Origin: Deltaproteobacteria bacterium
GTDB taxonomy: Bacteria > Myxococcota_A > UBA9042 > DTJE01
Direction of reading: 5' to 3'
Assembly: GCA_016784945.1 (NCBI GenBank)
Contig: JADHTP010000108.1
Span: 1 to 9,155 of the forward strand
DNA: 9,155 nucleotides
Shown here: piece by piece, positions 1 to 4,587 of the stretch
How the letters are laid out: every line of letters begins with the position of its first letter
Position numbering within the stretch: position 1 is the stretch's first letter
Program-made: the position numbers and the translations under genes
The notes under the pieces: generated by a model
Seen by the model: the letters and a program-made list of their open reading frames with translations, nothing else
Database searches by the model: none
Told to the model about the DNA's origin: nothing

Positions 1-9
1 ATCCGAAGG

Positions 10-270
10 ATGCGAAGGGGGACGGTCAACGAGCAGATTTTCGAAAGCAAACGAAAAGACGGCACGGTCGTAATCAGAGGGCCTTACTACCTTTACAGCC
101 GCACAGAGAAAGACAAGTCATTCAGCCAGCGTCTTACGGTAGAGAAGGTTGATCGCTACCAGGAGGAGGCGGAAAACTGTCGCCGTTTCAAGACACGCGA
201 GGTAAAGCTGGTAACGGTTCGGAACTCGTTGCAAAAGGGCCACAATGCACTGGACCGTGGCTGGGGCTGA
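10..270 (+). CDS. DUF6788-like small protein, 3' end replaced by transposase remnant
   Basis: An 86-residue ORF of unknown biochemical function. Its first ~60 residues (NEQ.F..KRKDGT, RGPYYLYSRTE near residues 24-33, NCRRFK near 56-61) look like the short DUF6788-type proteins that, as I recall, often accompany transposases; I could not verify this by search. The frame is open to the left edge, so the true start may lie upstream of the ATG at 10. After NCRRFK the reading frame enters sequence that, one frame over, encodes the end of a transposase. The last ~25 residues are therefore probably out-of-frame readthrough and the protein is chimeric. It is unlikely to be functional. Alternatively it is an intact small ORF with a divergent tail, which I consider less likely. 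Confidence 0.5.
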   Translation: MRRGTVNEQIFESKRKDGTVVIRGPYYLYSRTEKDKSFSQRLTVEKVDRYQEEAENCRRFKTREVKLVTVRNSLQKGHNALDRGWG

Positions 271-361
271 CGCGATCATTGCTCTGCGTTGCTGCAAACT
301 CAGTGGCCGTTTCGATGACTTCTGGGAACGTCGGTCAGACGCCAGAATGAACGCCGGATGA
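215..361 (+). pseudogene. C-terminal fragment of a transposase (ISKra4-like)
   Basis: Frame 2 from 215 to the TGA at 359-361 encodes about 48 residues with no usable start. It contains GTRCKRATMHWTVAGADAI (221-277) followed by IALRCCKLSGRFDDFWERR. This matches the C-terminal block I associate with ISKra4-type transposases (a T/G-R-x-K-R-A-G-M-H-W-T segment, then A-I-I-A-L-R-C and S-G-R-F-x-D-F-W). The frame is blocked upstream by stops at 203-205 and 212-214. The upstream neighbour frame (EVKLVTV, 199-219) may be the preceding part of the same transposase displaced by a frameshift. The catalytic core is absent, so this is a dead fragment. Family assignment is from memory of the motif, not from a search. 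Confidence 0.65.
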
Positions 362-481
362 ATTCATCTCACAAATTTGACGTGCGTCCGAGGGCCAAAG
401 GCAGGGCAAACGCATCAAAATGCTGAAATAGAAGCTACGCACGACCGATAGACAACGTGAACGACAAATAGGGGGTCATAG

Positions 482-497
482 GGGGGCGGCGGCCCCC
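482..497 (-). terminator. GC hairpin downstream of the rubrerythrin gene, possible terminator
   Basis: A perfect 6-bp stem (GGGGGC / GCCCCC) with a 4-base loop lies 22 bases past the minus-strand gene ending at 520. There is no T-run after it on the minus strand, so intrinsic termination is uncertain. Two near-identical ATAGGGGG copies sit at its outer side (about 468-485). Confidence 0.3.
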
Positions 498-519
498 TTG
501 AGTCAGGGACGGCGGTGGT

Positions 520-981
520 CTACTGATCTTCGAGGTAGATGTCGTGGTAGACGGTTTCGAGGCGGTCCTTGTGGCGCTTTTCTTCGTCAACGAGGCCCTG
601 GATCAGGGTTTCGACCTCGGTGCCTTTGTACATGGTGAGCCACTGGCTGTAGAGATTGACGGCGTTCTGTTCCATCTTCATGGCCGTGACCATGATTTCC
701 TGGGGTGAACTGCGGGGGCCCAGGTCCGTTTCGATGAGGTAGTCGGACAGCTTCAGGTCCTGGGGGACCTCGCCCGTGGCCAGCACGCCGAAGTCCTTCT
801 TTTCCTGGATGGACCGGAACAGGGCCTCGTGGTGCACCTCGTCGGCGGCCAGCTCTTCCAGCAACTGCTTCGCGCCCGGTTCCTTCACCAGTTGCGCCGC
901 GGTGCTGTAGAACTCGTGTCCCTTCTGCTCCATCTGGATCGCCAGGTCCAGGATCTGCGCGTTGGTCACTTTGTCTGCCAT
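520..981 (-). CDS. Rubrerythrin-type ferritin-like di-iron protein
   Basis: A 153-residue cytoplasmic protein of the rubrerythrin/ferritin-like four-helix family. Rubrerythrins reduce hydrogen peroxide in anaerobes and microaerophiles using a di-iron centre. Two internally duplicated helix pairs carry the expected ligands: E18 in AIQMEQKGHEFY, E48/H51 in DEVHHE, E104 in AMKMEQNAVNLY, and E134/H137 in EEKRH. There is no C-terminal rubredoxin domain (no CxxC pairs at all), so electrons must come from a separate partner, or the protein has another ferritin-like role. Length is normal for the single-domain form. It is divergent from the radical SAM gene across a 109-bp spacer with mirrored promoters, which suggests shared control. 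The family call is secure; the exact reaction is inferred. Confidence 0.92.
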   Translation of the reverse strand: MADKVTNAQILDLAIQMEQKGHEFYSTAAQLVKEPGAKQLLEELAADEVHHEALFRSIQEKKDFGVLATGEVPQDLKLSDYLIETDLGPRSSPQEIMVTAMKMEQNAVNLYSQWLTMYKGTEVETLIQGLVDEEKRHKDRLETVYHDIYLEDQ

Positions 982-1007
982 GGTTGCCCCCAGTTTCGCA
1001 CCGGCGG

Positions 1008-1036
1008 ATCATGCCCAAAAACGCACGCTCGGTCAA
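1008..1036 (-). promoter_or_regulatory. Sigma70-type promoter for the rubrerythrin gene
   Basis: On the minus strand TTGACC (1036-1031) is followed after 17 bases by CATGAT (1013-1008): 5/6 and 4/6 matches to the -35 and -10 consensus. It is correctly placed, 27 bases upstream of the start codon at 981. Confidence 0.5.
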
Positions 1037-1046
1037 CGGCTTGACC
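1031..1046. promoter_or_regulatory. Inverted repeat formed by the two -35 boxes
   Basis: GGTCAA-CGGC-TTGACC is a perfect 6-bp inverted repeat with a 4-base spacer, midway in the divergent intergenic region. It may simply be two back-to-back -35 elements, or also an operator for a dimeric regulator. The half-site orientation is opposite to an FNR box (TTGAT-N4-ATCAA). Confidence 0.45.
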
Positions 1047-1069
1047 CGGTACCCAACAAACGCAATGAT
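1041..1069 (+). promoter_or_regulatory. Sigma70-type promoter for the radical SAM gene
   Basis: TTGACC (1041-1046), a 17-base spacer, then AATGAT (1064-1069): 5/6 and 4/6 consensus matches. The expected start of transcription, near 1076, falls just ahead of the Shine-Dalgarno at 1079, giving a short leader. It mirrors the minus-strand promoter element for element. Confidence 0.5.
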
Positions 1070-1078
1070 CTTCCAGTC

Positions 1079-1085
1079 AAAGGAG
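1079..1085 (+). promoter_or_regulatory. Ribosome binding site deciding the radical SAM start
   Basis: AAAGGAG lies 5 bases before the ATG at 1091. The same frame is open back to an ATG at 962, inside the rubrerythrin gene. This strong site, together with the promoter at 1041-1069, fixes the start at 1091. Confidence 0.8.
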
Positions 1086-1090
1086 ATTCC

Positions 1091-2194
1091 ATGGCCCTCA
1101 CGAAAAAGAGCGAGTTCATCCCAAAGTGGATCGCCTGGGAAACCACCCAGCGGTGCAACCTGAACTGCGTGCATTGCCGCTGCAGTTCCGACGACGACGC
1201 CCCCCAGGGTGCTTTCACCACGGAAAAGGGCAAGGCCATCATGGACGATATCGCCAGGTGGGTGAAGCCCGTGATGGTGCTGTCCGGCGGGGAGCCCCTG
1301 GTGCGACCCGACATCTTCGAACTGGCGCAGCACGGCACGGACCTGGGCTTCCGCATGTGCATGGCCACCAACGGCGTCCTGATCAATCCCGAGATCTGCG
1401 CGGCCATGAAGGCAACGGGCATCCAGATGGTGTCCCTGTCCCTGGACGGGCCCAACGCTGCCGTACACGACGATTTTCGCGGGGTCCCCGGTTCCTTCAA
1501 CGGGATACTGCGGGGCGCGGGGCTCCTGAAGGAGCACGGGATCCCCTTCCTGGTGAACAGCTCCTTCACCCAGCGCAACCAGGCCCATATCGCCGACACC
1601 TTCCGCCTTGCCAAGTCCCTGGGCGCCCACGCCTGGTACCTGTTCATGATCGTGCCCACGGGTCGCGGCGAAGACATCACGTCCGAACTGATCGCCCAGC
1701 CCGACTACGACGAGATCCTGGAGTGGCACTACGAGCAGGAAAAAAAGGAGACCGACATCCTCATGCGGCCCACCTGCGCGCCCCACTACTACCGGATCGT
1801 GCCCCAGCTGGCGAAGAAGGACGGTTCCCGCTTCAAGCGACGGGACCTGACCTTTTCCACTGGGGCGGGGAAGGGATGCGTGGCGGGCCAGACCATCTGC
1901 CTCATCGACGCTTTCGGGGGCGTGCACCCCTGCTCATACATGGAAACCTCCGCGGGAAACGTGTTCGAAACACCCTTCCGGGAGATCTGGGAAAAATCGC
2001 CCCTCATGCTGGCCATGAGGGACTTTGACGCCTACAAGGGCCGCTGCGGCGCCTGCGAGTTCAAGAACGTGTGCGGCGGCTGCCGGGCCCGGGCCTGGTC
2101 CGCCACCGGCGACCACCTGGAGCAGGAACCCCTGTGCGACTACGTGCCCGTGCGGGTGAAACGGGCGCAGGAGAAGGGAGGGGCCCGGATATGA
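1091..2194 (+). CDS. ahbD: Radical SAM/SPASM protein, AhbD-like heme biosynthesis enzyme
   Basis: A 367-residue radical SAM enzyme. The N-terminal CxxxCxxC motif (C22, C26, C29 in CNLNCVHC) binds the SAM-cleaving [4Fe-4S] cluster. SGGEP at 65-69 is the SAM-binding strand. The C-terminal SPASM/twitch region holds C263, C270, C281, C319, C322, C328, C331 and C349, enough for auxiliary cluster(s). The stretches TCAPHYYRI, GKGCVAGQTIC, CGACEFKNVCGGCRARA and TGDHLEQEPLC resemble AhbD of the alternative siroheme-dependent heme pathway, which oxidatively decarboxylates Fe-coproporphyrin III to heme b. The start WIAWE.T.RCNL also fits AhbD better than AhbC, as I recall those families. NirJ or a peptide-modifying SPASM enzyme cannot be excluded. 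No other ahb gene is visible here. It overlaps the next gene by ATGA, so the two are probably co-translated. Confidence 0.75.
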   Translation: MALTKKSEFIPKWIAWETTQRCNLNCVHCRCSSDDDAPQGAFTTEKGKAIMDDIARWVKPVMVLSGGEPLVRPDIFELAQHGTDLGFRMCMATNGVLINPEICAAMKATGIQMVSLSLDGPNAAVHDDFRGVPGSFNGILRGAGLLKEHGIPFLVNSSFTQRNQAHIADTFRLAKSLGAHAWYLFMIVPTGRGEDITSELIAQPDYDEILEWHYEQEKKETDILMRPTCAPHYYRIVPQLAKKDGSRFKRRDLTFSTGAGKGCVAGQTICLIDAFGGVHPCSYMETSAGNVFETPFREIWEKSPLMLAMRDFDAYKGRCGACEFKNVCGGCRARAWSATGDHLEQEPLCDYVPVRVKRAQEKGGARI

Positions 2195-2427
2195 ACAGAC
2201 GGAACATCGTACTGGCATGGGCACTGTCCCTGGTTTTCGCCGCCGGCTGTTCCGGCGGGGGCGGCGAGGGCTACGTCACCGGCGTGCTGGAATTCGAATA
2301 CCGCACGGCCCGGATCGTGGGCAGCGCCGTGGAAATGGGGGACCTGGACGTGCTTGCCCGCACGGAACCAGCTGGTGGAGATCACCGAGGCCGTTCCACT
2401 GGATTGATGCGGGCGGTCAGCGGGTGA
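2191..2427 (+). CDS. Short lipoprotein, probably frameshifted at the 3' end
   Basis: The ATG overlaps the radical SAM stop (ATGA). The N-terminus is a lipoprotein signal: NRR, a hydrophobic core (residues 6-18), then AAGC with lipidated C20, followed by a Gly-rich linker. As read, the ORF is 78 residues and runs 11 bases into the convergent glycosyltransferase gene; its last ~25 residues look non-coding (Gly/Arg/His-rich, poor third-position bias). If one base near 2352-2356 is dropped, the frame continues as LPARNQLVEITEAVPLD with good codon bias and stops at 2405-2407, before the glycosyltransferase end. So the gene is probably a ~71-residue lipoprotein with a one-base insertion, real or a sequencing error. 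Function unknown; I recognise no family. Confidence 0.6.
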   Translation: MNRRNIVLAWALSLVFAAGCSGGGGEGYVTGVLEFEYRTARIVGSAVEMGDLDVLARTEPAGGDHRGRSTGLMRAVSG

Positions 2428-3802
2428 GCCATCGAGATTGGCGGATGGTCACGGCCGCGGCGGGGTAGATCCACTGCAGGGTCAGCAGGGAAAACACGGA
2501 GTACAGCACCACGTAGACCGCGTCCAGGCTCCTCTCGCTGCGGAGGTATACAGCGCCGTGGACCAGTGAGAACAGGACCGCCACGGCCAGTGAACGCAGG
2601 ACCAGGCCCGGGTGCATTGCCACGGCGATCCATCCCGCCAGCAGGAGATACAGGCGCAGGGGGATCTGGACGAACCGGGCCAGGGCGTCCACCACCGCCG
2701 GCAGTCGGCGAAGGTGGGTCAGCAGGGCAGGCGCAAAGGACAGGTAGACCAGGCTCTCGCGGATGTTGCTGCGGGCCCACCGCAGATACATGAGGGAAAG
2801 GCCCCGGTAGGTGGAAGGGACCCGCGTCCTGGCCACGCCGGTGGACTGGTACACCGTGTCCCACCCCCGGCGCAGGACCAGGTTGGTGAGATGGTGGTCG
2901 TCCCCGTTGTGGCACCGGCGGCCCAGGAACCGGTAATCGCGCCAGGCCCGAAGCCCGTCCCGGATGGCGGCCATGCGGTAGGCCGTAAACGCCCCGGGAC
3001 AGATGAACACGCTGCGCAGCCGGGACTGGTAGGCCCGCACGAAGTCGAAACCGATGCGGTAGCGAACGCCCAGCATGCGGGTCAGGAGGTTTTCGGGGCG
3101 GTTGATGACCTCGATGCGTCCGGCCACGGCACCCACCCTGGCCCCACCGACCAGGGCCGACACCAGGGAACGCAGGGCCTCGCCGGCCAGCACGGTGTCC
3201 GAATCCACGGTCACCACCACGGGGGTGGCCACCCGTCGGAACCCGGCGTACAGTGCCCGGCGCTTGCCGCGGTTTTCGGGCAGGCGCACCAGTTCCACCC
3301 GGGCGGGATCCAGGGCGGCCGCCCTTTCCATGTACGCCCAGGTGTGGTCCCGGGAACCGTCGTCCACGGCAATGACCCGGACGCGGTCTGCGGGGTATTC
3401 GGACCCCAGGATTGACCCGATGCACTCGGCCACGGTGGCCCCCTCGTTGTAGGCGGGGACCAGCACGGTCACGTCGGGCAGGCGCGGGTCCGTTGCGAGC
3501 AGGGCGGGCACGGGCCGATAAGTGAGCCACAGGGCCACGCGCCACACCATGGAGACCGCCACCACCGCCGCCATGACCGCGGCGGGCCAGGCCACGAAGG
3601 GGTACAGGCCACCGAGCCACTCCCGGGCATGGAAGAGCTTCGACGGCCCCAGGTCCAGGTACAGAGCGGCCGTCACCACGGCCATTCCGCCCAGGAGGAT
3701 GACGATCCGCTCCAACACGTGACCCGCCGGCCGGGGGCAGACGTCGCCCACCACCGCGGAAGGCGACAGACCGGGGGCACGAACTGGTGTTCCGATGGCC
3801 AT
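2417..3802 (-). CDS. Membrane family-2 glycosyltransferase (hyaluronan synthase/NodC-like)
   Basis: A 461-residue inner-membrane GT2 enzyme. Two hydrophobic segments (about 30-52 and 66-94) precede a cytosolic GT-A domain: VPAYNE (115-120), DDGS (147-150), NRGKRRAL (177-184), DSD (200-202) and GDD (300-302). Further hydrophobic segments follow, from about residue 385 to the end. YQSTGVARTRVP and the RW segment resemble processive beta-glycan synthases (hyaluronan, chitin, NodC), which polymerise and extrude a polysaccharide from nucleotide sugars. The QxxRW motif, which normally contacts the growing chain, reads MYLRW at 338-342, so its first Gln is replaced by Met. Sugar specificity cannot be read from sequence. 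It starts 26 bases after nuoI, so is probably transcribed with nuoHI, an unusual partner for complex I genes. Confidence 0.88.
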   Translation of the reverse strand: MAIGTPVRAPGLSPSAVVGDVCPRPAGHVLERIVILLGGMAVVTAALYLDLGPSKLFHAREWLGGLYPFVAWPAAVMAAVVAVSMVWRVALWLTYRPVPALLATDPRLPDVTVLVPAYNEGATVAECIGSILGSEYPADRVRVIAVDDGSRDHTWAYMERAAALDPARVELVRLPENRGKRRALYAGFRRVATPVVVTVDSDTVLAGEALRSLVSALVGGARVGAVAGRIEVINRPENLLTRMLGVRYRIGFDFVRAYQSRLRSVFICPGAFTAYRMAAIRDGLRAWRDYRFLGRRCHNGDDHHLTNLVLRRGWDTVYQSTGVARTRVPSTYRGLSLMYLRWARSNIRESLVYLSFAPALLTHLRRLPAVVDALARFVQIPLRLYLLLAGWIAVAMHPGLVLRSLAVAVLFSLVHGAVYLRSERSLDAVYVVLYSVFSLLTLQWIYPAAAVTIRQSRWLTR

Positions 3803-3828
3803 ATCCGTTGGACGCTATTGTAGCGGCA

Positions 3829-4545
3829 TCATTCGGAAGAGGGGGTGTCGTCCCTGGCCGGCGCGGGTTCTGCCGCCGGCTCCTCCGGGGTGGGTTCCGC
3901 GGCGGCCTCGGCTTTTTCGGCTGCGGCCTTCTCTGCGGCGGCCTTCTCTGCGGCGGCCTTTTCGGCATTGACCCGGACGGCCTCCACCAGGGTTGGCCTC
4001 GCGTCCGGGTTCTCCACCAGGGCCTCGCCCATGGCCTTGTCCGCCAGGGTGCCCGCGGGCGGGGTTTCCAGGGCCAGGGCCGCCTTGGCCTTGGCCGGCG
4101 GAACGAACTCACCGGGCTTGATATAGCGGTAGACCAGTTGGTCGATGTCCCCGCAGGAGGCCTCGAAGTTGGGGGTCATGCGGATGGCGCCCGTGGGGCA
4201 CGGCTCCACGCACAGGCCACAGAACATGCACTTGCCGATGTCCACGGCGAAGTCGGTCATGCCCCTTTCCTTGGCCTCGTTCTTTTCCACCACGATGAAG
4301 ATGCAGTCGATGGGACAGGCGGTTGCGCACAGCTTGCAGGCCGTACACTGGGCCGGGTCCACTTCCACGAACCCCCGATAGCGCGAAGGCAGGGTTTCCA
4401 CCACGGGCACGGGAACCCGGTCGGGGTACTGGATGGTGATGGGTCGGCGCATGAAGTTGGCCAGGGTGATCGCCATGCCCTCGAAAATGGAACTGGAGAC
4501 ATTCCAGATGCCCTTGAAATAATCGGTGACGGGATTTGCGGCCAT
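3829..4545 (-). CDS. nuoI: NADH-quinone oxidoreductase subunit I
   Basis: The 238-residue 8Fe ferredoxin-like subunit of respiratory complex I. It sits at the membrane interface and passes electrons between the chain clusters towards the terminal cluster in NuoB next to the quinone. It has two CxxCxxCxxxCP motifs: C67/C70/C73/C77 and C106/C109/C112/C116. The start MAANPV at 4545 is chosen over an in-frame ATG at 4581 because homology begins there (VTDYFKGIW) and an AGGGGG lies upstream. The usual length is about 140-180 residues. Here a tail from about residue 145 is rich in Ala, Glu, Lys and Pro, and includes a four-fold AEKA repeat (193-212) and a Pro/Glu end. It follows nuoH by 42 bases on the same strand. 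The family is certain; the role of the tail is unknown. Confidence 0.95.
   Translation of the reverse strand: MAANPVTDYFKGIWNVSSSIFEGMAITLANFMRRPITIQYPDRVPVPVVETLPSRYRGFVEVDPAQCTACKLCATACPIDCIFIVVEKNEAKERGMTDFAVDIGKCMFCGLCVEPCPTGAIRMTPNFEASCGDIDQLVYRYIKPGEFVPPAKAKAALALETPPAGTLADKAMGEALVENPDARPTLVEAVRVNAEKAAAEKAAAEKAAAEKAEAAAEPTPEEPAAEPAPARDDTPSSE
3910..3969. repeat. Four 15-bp tandem repeats in the nuoI tail
   Basis: Four consecutive 15-bp units (3955-3969, 3940-3954, 3925-3939, 3910-3924 in coding order) encode (x)AEKA. The middle two are identical at the DNA level; the outer ones differ at a few bases. Such units can change copy number by slippage without breaking the frame. Confidence 0.85.
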
Positions 4546-4587
4546 AGTCCAAAACCCCCTGTCAGCCCAGAGGCCGGGCACGGAACT

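Larger units (their letters stand above)
1..361 (+). mobile_element. Remnant of an insertion sequence, internally deleted
   Basis: Two pieces of mobile-element coding sequence lie head to tail: the start of a small DUF6788-like ORF and the last ~48 codons of a transposase in another frame. Most of the transposase between them is missing. The segment is noticeably poorer in G+C than the genes to its right, consistent with foreign origin. The left end lies outside the window and I could not define terminal inverted repeats or a target duplication. From 362 to about 480 I see no gene. Confidence 0.6.

Noticed and set aside
1031..1046. FNR/CRP-type binding site
   Set aside because: The half-sites point the wrong way (GGTCAA-N4-TTGACC rather than TTGAT-N4-ATCAA); back-to-back -35 boxes explain it better.
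962..1090. N-terminal extension of the radical SAM protein from an ATG at 962
   Set aside because: It would start inside the divergent rubrerythrin gene. The promoter and AAAGGAG before 1091 mark the real start, and homology begins after it.
587..1927. A 446-codon minus-strand frame
   Set aside because: It is antisense to the radical SAM gene and overlaps the rubrerythrin gene out of frame. It has no family motifs; the open frame is due to high GC content.
2382..4112. A 576-codon minus-strand frame, Pro/Arg-rich
   Set aside because: It is out of frame with nuoI and the glycosyltransferase on the same strand; its composition is that of a shifted frame.
4546..4581. Longer NuoI start at 4581
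   Set aside because: The extra 12 residues do not resemble NuoI, and an AG-rich ribosome site precedes the ATG at 4545.
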